From: Maea johnstoni
Taxonomy: Eukaryota > Annelida > Polychaeta > Spionida > Magelonidae
Assembly (NCBI GenBank): GCA_963942565.1
Contig: OZ012687.1
Coordinates: 13,509,458-13,573,457, forward strand
DNA: 64,000 nt
Direction: 5' to 3'
Part shown: positions 35,534-47,884 of the stretch, in pieces
How positions within the stretch are numbered: the first letter of the stretch is position 1
Layout: the number at the start of each line of letters is the position of its first letter
Notes under the pieces: model-generated
The model's input: only the letters and a program-made list of their open reading frames with translations
Databases searched by the model: none
Told to the model about the DNA's origin: nothing
Translations under genes and position numbers: made by a program

Positions 35534-35863
35534 ATGGTGAAATCATGTGCAGCAATTGGCTGTAAAAAAAGACACGGTAGTGGAGAAAGCTTTCATAGAT
35601 TTCCTAGTAGTAAATTTAGACAAAAACAGTGGTTAGCATCCATGAAACTTTTAAACCCACCTGTCCTGAAGTATGCATATGTATGTTCAGACCACTTCAC
35701 TGACGAGGATTATGTCAGGAATCACACACTGCAGTCAGGATTACTTCAGAGTACAGTTAACAAGGTTCTGAAGAGGGATGCTTTTTTAGAAGGTTTGGGT
35801 ACTTGTGAAATAGGTGTGCATAATCTCTCACACTTCTTCAAAAAAAGAAACAGTCACAATTGA
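35534..35863 (+). CDS. THAP-type zinc-finger domain protein (N-terminal exon or stand-alone relic)
   Basis: The 109-residue frame begins MVKSCAAIGCKK and carries the THAP (C2CH, zinc-dependent DNA-binding) signature. It has Cys5 and Cys10, the FHRFP box at residues 20-24, Trp33, and CSDHF with Cys51, His54 and Phe55. Spacing matches human THAP1-type domains, whose proteins also start MVxSC and bind DNA as transcription or chromatin factors or as P-element-type transposases. I chose this ATG because the domain starts here; the frame is open upstream to 35393. The usual AVPTIF box that ends the domain is replaced by RDAF around residues 81-84, and the last 25 residues look unrelated. That fits either a splice donor near the domain end or decay. 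No transposase catalytic region follows within the next kilobase. It could be the first coding exon of a host THAP gene or a remnant of a P-like DNA transposon. The domain call is firm; gene status is not. Confidence 0.72.
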   Translation: MVKSCAAIGCKKRHGSGESFHRFPSSKFRQKQWLASMKLLNPPVLKYAYVCSDHFTDEDYVRNHTLQSGLLQSTVNKVLKRDAFLEGLGTCEIGVHNLSHFFKKRNSHN

Positions 35864-36684
35864 TACACCTTTTATCATGCTCCATGCGACTCCTATTGCA
35901 TCTAGTCTTTCTTTCTTCAAGGATATAATATCTGGTAACCAATTTTCATAAATCTCTTATTTCAAGCAGAAGTGATCTCAACATGATTTACCTTCATTCA
36001 GTTGCTCAACGAATATAAGCACAGGTGTATGCATTAAATGTTTAATATTAAGCCAGCATGAGAAGGGTAAATATCATTCCCTAACTTACAAAATTGAAAC
36101 AGGTAAGGTTATAGTCAGTCATGACCCCATTTTCACTGGGAAGAAATACATTTCTAAATAGTACTGCAATATAGAGGAAGGTTGAAATCAAAATATCTCA
36201 AATTGCAAATGACCCTTTCTTTTATTCATGATAGAATAAATGACATTTTCATTTACTCATTACCAACCTTCTCTTAATGACTTATGATTAATAATCATAC
36301 TCTTCATTATTATGATCTGATGTACAGACTTTAGCAACCCTAACAGCTAACTTTCAGGGTGAATGGCAATTTTCATAGGTACCTCAACATGGTCTTTATT
36401 AATCCACTGAGAATAGACTGTGCAGGATTCTGAGGTTTTGTCTTATGTCTAGGTCCCTAGGGTAATAACAAAAGTAAGTAAAGGAAAGGGACACACAGGG
36501 TAATTGACCTTGTCCAATTGGCATTACACATCTAGACCCCATCGGACACAAGGTAGTAAACACAGGAAGTGACTAGCAGTACTGGGAACAGCAATCATCT
36601 TCATTTCCTTTAGTAATTGTGTACATATTCATGAAGATTATAGAAAAGAAATGTCAAGAATACCTTTGAAAGGGGCCTGATAAT

Positions 36685-36861
36685 TTAAAGAAGGAAAGAA
36701 GTCTGACAGGTGCACCACAACATGCTATTTAAGCGCCAGCCCTCTGTTTCCACATCTTGACCATCAAATTCATCAACACCTTGAACTATGTCCATATAAT
36801 CCACCTGATCACCTTCAGCCACTCTTGGTTCAAAGTCGTAGGGATTTGCATACCTAAACAT
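36685..36861 (-). CDS. Short acidic ORF (MFRYANPYDFEPR...), possible first exon
   Basis: This is a 58-codon - strand ORF starting MFRYANPYDFEPRVAEG, with an acidic middle (DEFDGQDVETEGW). The ATG has A at -3. Several GT sites inside it, such as GAAG|GTGATC and CAG|GTGGAT, could be donors, so the true exon may be shorter. About 130 bp upstream on the same strand lies GCCGCCATCTTGG, a classic YY1-type promoter motif (36988-37000). The pairing suggests an alternative promoter and first exon. There is no recognised domain, and an ORF of this length is unremarkable on its own. Confidence 0.28.
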   Translation of the reverse strand: MFRYANPYDFEPRVAEGDQVDYMDIVQGVDEFDGQDVETEGWRLNSMLWCTCQTSFLL

Positions 36862-36987
36862 CTTGAATGTGCTTCAGAGCAGTGAAATATCTACCTCCTA
36901 GACAGAGCCACTGGCTTTATCTAATACACCCACTAAGCTGCTTGCCACCCATTTACATAGACTACAGCAGCATGAGTTGACTCAGAT

Positions 36988-37000
36988 CCAAGATGGCGGC
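36988..37000 (-). promoter_or_regulatory. YY1-like promoter motif
   Basis: The - strand reads GCCGCCATCTTGG, the canonical YY1 element often found just downstream of animal transcription starts. It is placed suitably for the short ORF at 36861. Confidence 0.3.
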
Positions 37001-37529
37001 TGCCCTGCCTCAGTGGAGGTGCTATTCACTAATTGCAATTTGAGATTTCTCTTTGTGTGGAGCTCTAGGGCTTCTCTGTTTATGACAGATGTTGAGCTAT
37101 GTTCATGAACTTTCAAATAAACCTATGATGTGTTTTTCCCCAAGTTCCCCTTTAACAAAGATATCAATGTTATTATAAGTAAGGACCTTTTTATGGCATG
37201 AGTAGGTTCTGAGAATCTACCAGACATATTCAATTCCTATCCTCTCTTGACTGTAGTCTACCATTGGTGCTGCCACCTTTCCACCAATTTAGAAACTAAA
37301 TGTTAATTACAGGCAGAATCACCAGAATTATGTGTGCAAGACCATCCCTAAAAAAATATGGAAGCTCAACTTTGTGGGTAAAAATATCTTTCTTGTATAT
37401 CAAATTTCATTTTCTGTAGACACTTGAAGGACAAGCAGGAACTCAATATGTACATCGGAAACCAATTTGAGAATACCTTGTTTCTAAAACTAAGAGAATA
37501 GTTTCCCAGTCAAATTTTACCCAAATTCA

Positions 37530-37760
37530 TTTACCCATTTATGCCTGAAGAGTCTAAAAGTGTCCTGATTATTTTGGTTATTGTTGTTACCAAAGCATTG
37601 TTTTTTCCCAAAAATATTTGAAGGAAAATGGTAACCTGACCATAACATATTTTCAAAATAATTTGTGGATTTATGCTTTATTTCAAAATTATCTTCAAAA
37701 GCATCATATATCCAGATAGCACTTGTCAGAGAGATATCTAAACTGGCATGAATAGGTTGA
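37530..37760. mobile_element. Family B TTAA element
   Basis: TTACCCATTTATGCCTGAAG start and GGCATGAATAGGTTGA end, each TTAA changed by one base. AAATATTTGAAGGAAAA lies inside. Confidence 0.68.
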
Positions 37761-38721
37761 AGGAAATATTCTCTTCCACACAATACATTTGCCCTGACAC
37801 CACAGTGATCACTTCCTAGATGCATATTTAGTACCCCATCCTACCACCAGATGGCAGCACGATCCACACCATCACATGGGTGGCCATCTGGGTCACAACT
37901 CAACATGTCTAAAGCAATCACTGCAACAGTCCAGGAAACAACTCACAATCTAATTAGTGGCCATTGAAATCAGACACTGCCGCCAATCTTATAACATCAT
38001 CCACATTCTGGTATTGATTCTTTGCGCAGAAGCAGGAGTCTGCAACTTGATGTGTCTGATTGGACCAATTATTTCCTGTGTGCGTCAAATATTGGCTTGT
38101 TAACACAGTAACATGCCGTATCATTGGCTGATCAAACACTCTTCTCCAAAACACAGCCCCAGGGGGGAAATTCTCTCCAATTGATTTCACAAAGTTGGTC
38201 TTAATCTACATTGAAACATAAAATTCCATGGGGTAATTCAATTGCAAATATAGAGGTGTTCAAGGAGTTCAATAAACTCCACTTTACAAATTTAAAATAT
38301 TTATTCATATGCTAGAAATTGAGGTTTTTATTTTGGTTAAAACTTACTGGGTAAATCTACCTCTGTTAAAACTAACCTCCCTAATAGGGAACACCCCCAA
38401 CACAGAAATCTTAGATCACCCTCTGGTAATACTTTACACATTAATACACAAGACTGTTCCTAATCTATAATTCATTCAAAGAAATGCTAGTTATCAATAG
38501 GCATCCATAATTTTCATATGAGTCAGTGGTTTATGAATTGCAATACACAATCAAGGAAGGATTTTATGAAGTTATGGATTTTTGTAGCTATACACACTGA
38601 AAAACAACATATATCTTATTTAACCATGTCATGCCTAGAATGACCACTGAAATTACTATTTCCATCTATGGTTCTTTTAATGGATGGTTAAGCTTATACT
38701 AACAGTTAAGAAATCTCTTTG

Positions 38722-38778
38722 CAGGTCCATTCAAGAAAGTCTCTGTCCTTTGCAGGTCCATTCAAGAAAGTCGCTGTC
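38722..38778. repeat. 33-bp tandem duplication
   Basis: TTTGCAGGTCCATTCAAGAA and AGTCTCTGTCC / AGTCGCTGTCC occur twice in succession. Confidence 0.85.
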
Positions 38779-39298
38779 CTCATGCATTATTATTCATTCT
38801 ATGTGAGTGTGTCTTGATACAGGCACAACTAAGTGCAATCCTCATGGTCTGCAATTGTATATCTTCCTGTGTTAAAGGTTAATATTCCTGCATTGATCTT
38901 TCATAGTCAGGGGATTTGGTGACAAATGATATTCCCAGTGGCAACTCTACCACTTAAGCATTCACATGGATCAGTCAATTGAATTGGTTTGTGGTTATAA
39001 ATAAATTACTCTCAAATCGAAAAGAGAGATCTATCTTACTTAGGAAGGATCTGATATATGGAAGGTGATTTTGTCCAAGTGATACTGAATAAAAGACATT
39101 TCTTCATACAATATAAGTTCCCTTTAATAGCACTGAAAGAATCTGGGTTGTTTTTTCTGAGAAAATGTTTTTTCTCCTGGAAGAGTAAGATCGAATGATA
39201 TACACAACACCACAATGTCAGTATTTTCATATTTACACAATGACAACCACGCAAGATACAATAGTGTCCATTAGAAGCCATGCTGATAGACATAACAT

Positions 39299-39500
39299 TT
39301 AACCCTTAAAAATCCCAAGGCTACTTTCGGCCAAAGCACAAGAGCAAAAAGATGCTTGAAAACCATCAATACCCTGTCATATTGGTACTCATTTGATAGC
39401 TCTCACTATGCACTTTCAGATGAGTACCCATTTGCCAGGGTTTCAGTCATTTCCCAGCATTTGTATTGACCAAATTAGCCACCAGCATCATAGAGATTAA
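39299..39500 (+). mobile_element. Family A MITE
   Basis: TTAACCCTTAAAAATCCC start and GCCACCAGCATCATAGAG then ATTAA end. The start is mutated. Confidence 0.83.
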
Positions 39501-40084
39501 GAAGTAGACTATTAGCTGATTCCAATTAAGCATTCAGTCACTATGTACTCAAGAACAAGAGCCAAAAGACCAACACTCCCTATGTATGCAAATTCCTTAT
39601 GTAAGCGAATTAATCTTGTTTTCAAACAAATCTGTAACCTCTAATTATATTTAAGCATTAGCTAATCCAGCCAATGAGTAATTGTGTACCATGCCACAAA
39701 AGGAAAGAACCTGAAGGAAACATCCTCGGTATTGTTCTTATTAATGATTTAGTCAAGGTTTACTTTTACATACTTTCAAAGGTAAAAACTGGCAGTTTCA
39801 TGTCCAAAATGGTAACATTTGAATACTCTCTGAACTGTCAGGACTGGACAGAGAAAACCTTAAGATTACTGTTAGGATATAATAAATGGAAACCCTGGCC
39901 CTTCAGGAAATACCAGGGATTTTAGCCTTGAGAAGTTTTAAACAACCAGGTCCTCCTTTTTTTACTCTATAGTACAAGTACATTCCTAGTTCACATGGAA
40001 CAAACATTCTTGTAAAGCAACAAGATAGGGGAGTTACCAGAAAAACATCAAGAAAGGGTAGATGTATACATCAACAAATCATAC

Positions 40085-41240
40085 CTGCAAATTAACTGTT
40101 TCTCTCGAATGTATGTTGCTATTTTAGTCTTTTAAAGCAGTTATACGTAAAAGAACATCAAGACTGTGCTCATCTGATTACTTCAAGTATAAGCTCACTT
40201 TCTTTAAAAGCAGTATTGCATTGAAGAACAAACCTGCCCCTTACTGTTTCTCTCGAATGTATGTTGCTATTAGTCTTTGAAAGCAGTTATATACGTAAAA
40301 GAACATCAAAATTGTGCTCGTTCGTTTACCTTGAGAAATATAGGGCTTACTTTCTTTTAACCCTTCCAAAGCTAAGGCTACTTTCGGCCAAAGCACAAGG
40401 ATGCAAAAAAATTTGATAACCATATAAACCCTGTCAACCTGGTATTCATTAGATAGCTATCACTGAATGCACTCAAATAAGAACCCATATGCCAGGGTTT
40501 CAATAAATTTTCAGTTTTTTTGCATCATTTTGTATTGGCAAAATTAGCCATGAGCAGTATAAGGGTTAAAAGCAGAGTTACATTGAAGAACACAGTACCT
40601 GTTTGGCCTATCTGTCTCTCTCAAGACAAGTGATCCTTCCTACATCGCAAGCAGTGATACATTAATCACAGAATACACCTGTGCTTTACTGTTTACCTCA
40701 AGATACATGGTATTCCTTTGTTCTTTACAAGTGCTAATGCATTGAGGAACACTGTTCATTATACCTATGTTTAATTTCTTACCCAAAGAAATATGATGCT
40801 TCTTAGAACACATACTTCGGAAGCAGTGCTATATTATTGAAAACCATATCTGCCCTTAAATTTTTTCTCTCAACACATGTGATACTTCTTAGGCCTTTTA
40901 AAGCAATAAAATGTAAGACACCATATCTGTACCTTACTGCTTACCCAACATTTGGGTTGATTTTGCGCTCAATGAAAGCAGTGCTATACTATTAAAAATT
41001 GTACCTATGCTATCAGGTTTCCCATAAGATATGTGAAACTCCTTTATTTTTGGAAACAGTGCTATATCATTGAATATTGTACCTATGCTTTAATGTTTCC
41101 CCTAAGATATGTGAAACTCCTTTGTTCTTGGAAGCAGTGCTATATTATTGAACATCATACCTATGCTTTAATGTTTCCCCTAAGATATGTGAAACTCCTT
41201 TGTTCTTGTAAGACGATGATACATCAAAGATGGCACACCT
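40085..41240. repeat. Minisatellite of about 78-bp units
   Basis: A diverged tandem array. Recurrent blocks are AAGCAGTGCTATATTATTGA, CCTATGCTTTAATGTTTCCC and AAGATATGTGAAACTCCTTT. The right-hand units (40960-41210) are nearly identical; the left ones are older. About a dozen units, interrupted by a family A MITE. Confidence 0.85.
40357..40569 (+). mobile_element. Family A MITE inside a minisatellite array
   Basis: TTAACCCTTCCAAAGCTAAGG start and GAGCAGTATAAGGGTTAA end. Flanks are CTTACTTTCTT on the left and AAGCAGAGTTACATTGAAG on the right. A sister array unit at 40197-40222 is uninterrupted with a single TTAA, giving a natural empty site. Confidence 0.9.
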
Positions 41241-41691
41241 GTGTTTTCCTCATTTCCATTCCTTCTCTCGGCCCCTCCCCCCATCTCATCTCCCAGGTGG
41301 AGCCATAGATCCTGATTACCCAATTCCCCGCGCCCGTTATTACAGAAACACTCAGCATCACTCTTCCCTGGCACATTAATGATGCCATAATTAGATCTTA
41401 TGTGAGACAAATCTGACTGCTAGAGCACTAAGCAATTTAAACCGTTCCCTCTACCGGTCCACCTGAGAAGATAGACAGAAAACACCCATTTTTAGAGACC
41501 ACCTGTCTTTAGAGAACAGTTGTGGGATTCCCCTGCAAAAAATGTTATATTTCTCATCTTTTAGAGAATTGAAGACAATTTTCTTTAAAGATGACTTTTA
41601 AGTCATCTCATCGATAGAATGAAGGGATAAGGTGTGTGCTGTACCTGATACAATAATTTTCTTGAAACTGACATTTCTAGAATGTGTCCAT

Positions 41692-41763
41692 TTTTTTTTT
41701 TTTTTTTTTTTGAGGGCTTGGGTGTCCAAATAACACCCAGACACCTTGCTGGCTAGGGCCTTG
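41692..41763 (-). mobile_element. Family C fragment preceded by a poly-T run
   Basis: Only the end GGTGTCCAAATAACACCCAG to GCTGGCTAGGGCCTTG remains. The interior is replaced by about 21 T at 41691-41711. Confidence 0.6.
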
Positions 41764-43601
41764 CACCTCATGATTAACCTTTGTTTGCTGAAGTGTTGGG
41801 GCGGGGTTATAGTACGGTACTAGTTAGTGTTTCAAACATTAGGACTTGCTTTAAGCCTACCTTCTAAGTAAGCAGCCCAGTCTTTAAGAACACTCTGAGA
41901 GAACGCTTAATAATCAATGTAGACATTACCGCCTGTTGGGGTGGGGGTTGGCTTATATACGATGATGATCACAGCAGCTCGCGAGGCCTTGCTTCTCACC
42001 TGCCTTATCTCCAGGTACGCTCAGCCACTCACCTGATAATCAATCTAGACATCCCAGTGGCTGTGGAAGCTTAGGAGAATTACAGGCCTGCCTCCCAGGC
42101 CATATTTGATATCCTCCCTTGTGGATAGATGGCACTGCGCACAGTATACTAGGAGGTCAGTCTGAAATACAGACTGCAGCTCAAGTGTGTCCCCTTGAGG
42201 ATTTATTCAGAACTAAACCTGGAGTGAAATCAACTCAGGTCAGATCAGTGAAAGAGCCAGATATCACAGGCTTGTAGCAAGTCTAGGGAATTACCTGGCC
42301 ACTTGATGGCTTATCTGGCCTACTGACTCCCGGAGGAAGAGGTTAGGAAAGCAATTTTCAGCGGGACAGGGGTTATACCAGCAATTCTCACCAGGGGAGA
42401 CTCTTGAGTATCAATTTGATGCAATAGAAAACTAGGTGTTCCACTGGCTAAGTGGATATCTGCTTCAATCCCTGGGAGATTAAGAAACTCTTGCTTGAAG
42501 CACACTGGTGGTTGGACTGCAACATGTACCTTAAAATCAGGGTTCATCTAAAAAACTTTATTTTACCAGAACGTTGCTATTTCCTAAACAAAAAAGAATT
42601 ACCTTTCAGTACACAAAAAATACTTCACATTTTGAGAAAAAAAGTCTATGTAATTAGTTGTTGGGAAACTTGAGCATTACATGTTTAAAATATTTTCAAT
42701 TGTATTGAATTCTCAGAAACGGGAGATGGGCAATACAAACAATTGCACCAAATATATATTCAGTTATATCAAAGGCTATAAGACATTGTCTCATAAGTCT
42801 TTGGTTATATCCAAACACTAGTATATCAATTTGAATTTTCAAATATCAGTTTTTCTTAATGTCTTTCCAAATAAAGATATCCCACAAATACATGTATCTA
42901 TGGCCTATTTAAACAGCTACAGGAATAAATGGGTTAAGAAAGGGTGCATTACAACATACATTGACTTGTCAATCACCTGGTAGTTTGGAAACCTGAGATT
43001 TGTAAGGGAAATATCATAACAAAGTCAAGCATGAAATTTGCTAGTTCACCAGGGTGCACACCTATACATGTATGTACACCATTATGGGACCATTGACTTT
43101 GTGCACAAACATCACTATGCACCCCACTGTTCATTCAAGAGTCATAATCACTATTTATAAATACACATCCACCATATCTCTCTGTGTAGGGAAACAAGCT
43201 TGTATATATGAAAGGATAAGTTTATAGGGGTGATTTTGACAAACAACACTAAAGATCTACCTTTGTATACAGATAGAGGATTTCAGGGGAGGAGTTGGAC
43301 TTAGCGTCGTTTTCAGGCTAAAGGGTTTGAGAATATTTAAGCACACTGCAGGACACTGCAGGAATGTCACCAAGGGTAGGATTCCTTTGGTATAGTTAAT
43401 ACCCAGGAGTGAAATTTAGTGAAAAATAAAATATTTGTTTTTTATCAATTTTTTTTGCAACAATTATTTTTGCCTCAAATCAATTACCCCTGCTTGTGTC
43501 ATATTATTTGTTCAATTGTTTAAACCAGAACCAGAACACTAGTATTGGCTCCATAAACCATAATTTTATTGTAATAAAAAGGATCCAGGTAGCTGTACAT
43601 G
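41764..43601. other. No gene recognised
   Basis: Includes the 42160-42290 copy of the dispersed repeat shared with 26455-26580, and a family B end at 42937. Confidence 0.4.
42720..42937 (+). mobile_element. Family B right portion
   Basis: Right end ACAGCTACAGGAATAAATGG then GTTAA. The left side is unclear. Confidence 0.45.
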
Positions 43602-43901
43602 CATATAGTCTCAGCCACGAGGCATCAGGGTGTCATCTGGACACCCAAACCCACAAAAGCACCCTTCAGACACCAAAAGAAATGTGAGTAATTTCTTGAT
43701 AAACATGACAATTTCAAGCATAATTTTCCACCCCAATTTAACTCCCATTACATTGCATAAGGATATGCCTTATTTCAATAAGTAAATATATGTTCATAGT
43801 TGAAATAATATATTGTGGTGTCCCTTGAAAAAGAGAATGCCCAACATTTTTACAGTAGCCAATTTTGGGCACCCAGTTTCTAAATCAAGGCTTAGACTGA
43901 G
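43602..43901 (+). mobile_element. Family C hAT-type MITE, older copy
   Basis: Ends mutated (CATATAGTCTCAGCC and GGCTTAGACTGAG), but the duplication TGTACATG is intact on both sides. Confidence 0.88.
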
Positions 43902-46030
43902 TGTACATGTAGCAGGTTTGTCTCTATAGAGACATCAGCAGAGCAGATGTAGGCAGAAGGGCATTCAGTTCAGGTGTGCTGCACACCTCGTGGTTTACCT
44001 GGAGTAATTGCATTATTCAACACCTGGCTAGACGAATCAGGTAACTCAATATCTCATCATTAGTGCAGCACGAAGAAGGCCATTCAGCAACTAACTGCCC
44101 AGGTTTGCCACTTGTAGGGGTGGCACACAGCCATTATCATGAAACAGGAATGTACAGTTAGTCCAATACTGATGCGGGTGGAATTATAAAGATACTGCAA
44201 GATAATACCATGCCTTTGACACTACCTAATATCTTCACAGGTACAGTTGGGTTGGATAACAAAAACAAGTCCGGTTCAAGTGTACATACTGGAACAGTAT
44301 ACACTGGAACCCAGTCCCTACTTAAAAACTTAACTACATATTTATTTTTGCAGTCCAAAAGAAATATGATTAGAGTATGAACTTGACAAAACCAATATTA
44401 TTCACCAACCATTAGGATGAGATACCCCAAATATTACTATACATTGTATTTTCATTCAATTGCTTCCTGTGATGTACAGTTCTAGATACTGATACCTATA
44501 ATCTTGATTGGCAATATTGGTAAACATTACAGATACAGTGCTGATAAGGACCCTAACCTAATATTGGCCTTTTCAGGTATTTTGGAGCACAGCTCAGCAG
44601 TAACTGATTTAACTTAATAGGACGCGAGTTGATTAATGAAACATCTACATGTGAAACCAATATCTTGTCAAGTCATATTGGAAAACTAAAGAAGGACGAT
44701 GAAAGCTTACCTTAAGAAAAGACCACATCCTAGCAAGTTGGCACAACAGCTACCGCCGGTACATCCATGTTTACTTAATAGTAAATCCCACTTGAACCAT
44801 AATAAACAATAGACCCCTTCAAGTTTGTTCATAATTCTCTTGATCTATAGGGTATTCTAGCATACCCATGGATGTTCACATGGTTGGGGCTTCAAATTGG
44901 TAGAACCCCATTGCTCTAAGTCAGGCATGCTTATGGCTTCCGACCATCTCTTGAGAAATGGTAACTTGGTATCGGTGGGGGTCGTTCTTAGGGTATGCAT
45001 AGGTAATTCTCCCAGGTAGCCTTTCACACCTGAGCTAGGGTCCTCCTCCGATTTTATGGACCAGTGCCCAGTAATACACCCTACCCATTCTACAATGACA
45101 CCCTGGTTGCCAACTTACCCCAGGACACAATGGGAGGGATACCCGAAACCCTTATAAACTATTCAAGGAATTCTCAGGAACTTTTTCGACCTTTCTTTAT
45201 CAGGTATCTCAAATACCTGTAGAAAAATAGCTGAGCTCAATCACAAAAATGCAGAGGGAAAGGTATTGAACCAAATTGAATGCATGTATACATAACAGAT
45301 ATTTTAAATGGAAACTTATTAGATGTTTTCATTTAAGATTAGAAGTTTAGCATGTCCAGCTTTTATTAGGCTACTTAATAGGTGAAAAGCGGATGACAGG
45401 CATTTCTAAAGCAGAATTCTGGGTCATGCCTTAAAAATGCATCAATTTCAAAATGCCTTTAAATATATGTTTCTTATTCAGAATGTGAAGTTTTGCATAC
45501 TATTCAGAACTCTTGGTCATGGTTTAGGAATACATATTACATTAAAAATGCCTTTTCAAATTTTTTACACAAAATAGTTTTCTCTTAACAAATCTGTATG
45601 TCTTGAAGTTTTTCATAGCACGTTTCACCAAAATACTTGGCCTTTTTCCGGCAGCTAGAGGCATGCGTAGGTAAATCTGTGAATAGACATTAGGCTACTG
45701 ACCCGTCTCCTTCGCAGCGAGCCAAACCCAGTGACAATACTGCTATCCATTTGTACAGAATAATTCCCACCATGACTTTCCGGTATTGCTGCTGCTAGGT
45801 TGCCCATGCTTTTTTGCAACTGGAGGTCCATGCCAACAATACCTTGCCTAATGCTGGAAATATGCAGGGCACAAGGTGACACCTAGTTGAAATATGCACT
45901 TCATATGTTGAAGAAGACAATAGAGGGGGACTTGTTTCACGCCCCGGGCGATGGCGAGGGAGAGCGAGATTCCCCTAGCTGAGACGTCCCCACCTGCTCG
46001 CCACAGGGGGACATACATCACCTTCAGCTC
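43902..46030. other. No gene recognised
   Basis: A GC-richer stretch at 44860-45150 and a CpG cluster at 45938-46005 (GCCCCGGGCGATGGCGAGGG) stand out. No frame or repeat could be assigned. Confidence 0.35.
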
Positions 46031-46053
46031 AACACACAAGCTACTACTATATA

Positions 46054-46260
46054 CTGTAAAACTGGTAATGATTGCGTCATTTTAATTATTGCGTTTTAAT
46101 GCGAATGCATGAGGACGCAATAATTAAAACACGCATAAATCTGTCCCTTCTGTTTCAGATATCTGACGTCTGGTCTGATTCGCATTAATTAAAACACGCA
46201 TAAAAGAGAAAATGAAAAAAACGCAATATTTACTACACGCAAACATTACCAGTTTTACAG
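46054..46260. mobile_element. Mariner/Tc1-like MITE with TA duplication
   Basis: CTGTAAAACTGGTAATG and CATTACCAGTTTTACAG are perfect 17-bp inverted ends with TA on both sides. The interior repeats GCGTTTTAATG and ATTAAAACACGCATAA. 207 bp, no ORF. It interrupts a minisatellite unit. Confidence 0.9.
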
Positions 46261-46369
46261 TAGTGTTCACTTAGTAGCTAATTCTTGGCCTAGCCATAGG
46301 CACACAACAACACAAGCTACTACTATACTGTACACTTAGTATCTAATACTTGGCCTAGCCATAGGCAAA

Positions 46370-46370
<1 letters not shown>

Positions 46371-46433
<63 letters not shown>

Positions 46434-47103
46434 CATCTTTATTTCACGAGGGTAACACAGTCAAATACAAGATTTGATTTTCGCTGTGGCCCTCAGATTT
46501 AAGGATTATACATTCAATTCTCCAGGCCACAGAGTTGAAAATTGTTCTTCAAGGTATTGTTTCTTGAATGATGAGAGAGATGGTGCCATTTTCATATTTA
46601 AAGATAAGGAATTCCATAATACTATGCCTTGGTAAGTGAATGAATGTTTATATAGCTCGATTTTGATCGGTGGAGGAACCAAATTATGAGATGTATTTGA
46701 TCTTGTAAGGTGACCATGTTGATCTGAGCAGAACTGAAACATATTTTTCAGGTATATATTGGACTCTGTCCATTGACAGATTTATACATTAGAATAGCAG
46801 TATTAAATTGAACTCTGTTAAGGAAAGGTAACCATTTTAGTGTTTTGAATAGACCCCTGCTTGGATGAGAGTAATCAACATCAAGTATATATCTTGCAGC
46901 TTTCTTCTGTAGCTTAAGCATTCTTGTTTGAATTTCGGAGCTAGAGTGGCCCCAAATGGTATTACAGTAATCAAAGTGAGGAAGTATGTACGCATTGAAA
47001 AAAAGATTTCTTGTTTTAAGATCCATGTACAATTTCAGTTTTTTTTAAAGCGAAAATCCCTTTTGATATTTTCTTACATACATGGTTGACATGTTCGTAA
47101 GAA
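46371..47103 (-). mobile_element. 5'-truncated non-LTR retrotransposon (LINE, CR1/L2/Jockey-like group), RT C-terminal part
   Basis: Read on the - strand, two frames together match the end of a LINE ORF2. The first (47032-46748) has the typical LPHFDYCNTIWG block followed by KLQKKAARYIL and LKWLPFLNRVQFNTAILMYK. The second (46742-46506) has HGHLTRS, then WNSLS, ending in SSFKKQYLEEQF. A frameshift near 46750 separates them, and another break lies in the A/T run near 47043, where the upstream HVNHVCKKISKGI segment leaves frame. The 3' end is an AATAAAGATGATT-like tail running into an ATT microsatellite at 46371-46433, a usual 3' terminus for such LINEs. The 5' end is lost at about 47103, where a local minisatellite resumes. 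It is a dead copy. Clade assignment is by recall of motifs only. Confidence 0.85.
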
Positions 47104-47884
47104 CACAACCTACTAACTATATAGTGTACACTTAGTATCTAATACCTAGCCTAGTAGCCATAGGCATAGAATATATATAGCATTAGACACTGTTGACAAC
47201 AGTATTGATTCCCTATTTCATTTTAATTCTCTCCTCCCTATCTTCCTTCCACTGTTTCCATCTCCCTCCCTCCCATTCTCTGTCCCTGTCTGTCTCTCTC
47301 TCTCAACCCCGCTATTACACAATTACATGTTTTTTTCTTAAGCAATACTATTATATATGGAAATTCCTAATCACTAACTGGGCATGAAGAGTTTTCAAAA
47401 CATCTTGCCCTGAGATTGTGTTAAATTATGCTTGTTATGGTTGCTTTTGAGGAAAAGTGCATCAGGGTTAATAGCTGGGTGAATGCATGCTTGCATGCAT
47501 TACATCAATAGCCCGGAGGGACTAGATGCCCAAAATTTAACTAGCACTGACAAATTCTACTAGCTCTTGGCTAGTGGATATAAGTCTGTGGTCAAGACAG
47601 GGTGTATTTGTGTTACAATGGATTGACCATTAGCACCTATAATGGTTACAGACGATGATTCAAGCTTTGCTTGCAGCAGAGCTTCTTGGGTCATACCTAT
47701 CATCCTTCTAGACTAAGGCTAATCCCTGTTTTTATCCATTTATGTCTGCATTTAGACCAAAAAAGTTTTTTGGAAATATCTTTCTGACCTAAGTATTCTT
47801 TGGAAAGTGAGCTTCAGAACCAAACCATCAACTTCCCCTATGATTATAACTTGATAGCTATTTAAGGTGGCATTCTAAGCATGA

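Larger units (their letters stand above)
37001..39298. other. No gene recognised
   Basis: AT-rich sequence holding one family B copy and the 33-bp duplication; otherwise no signal. Confidence 0.4.
46035..47175. repeat. About 60-bp tandem units split by a MITE and a LINE
   Basis: The unit ACACAAGCTACTACTATA plus TTGGCCTAGCCATAGGC recurs at 46033-46053 with 46263-46303, at 46312-46366, and partly at 47105-47165. The mariner-like MITE and the LINE lie inside or between units. Confidence 0.75.
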
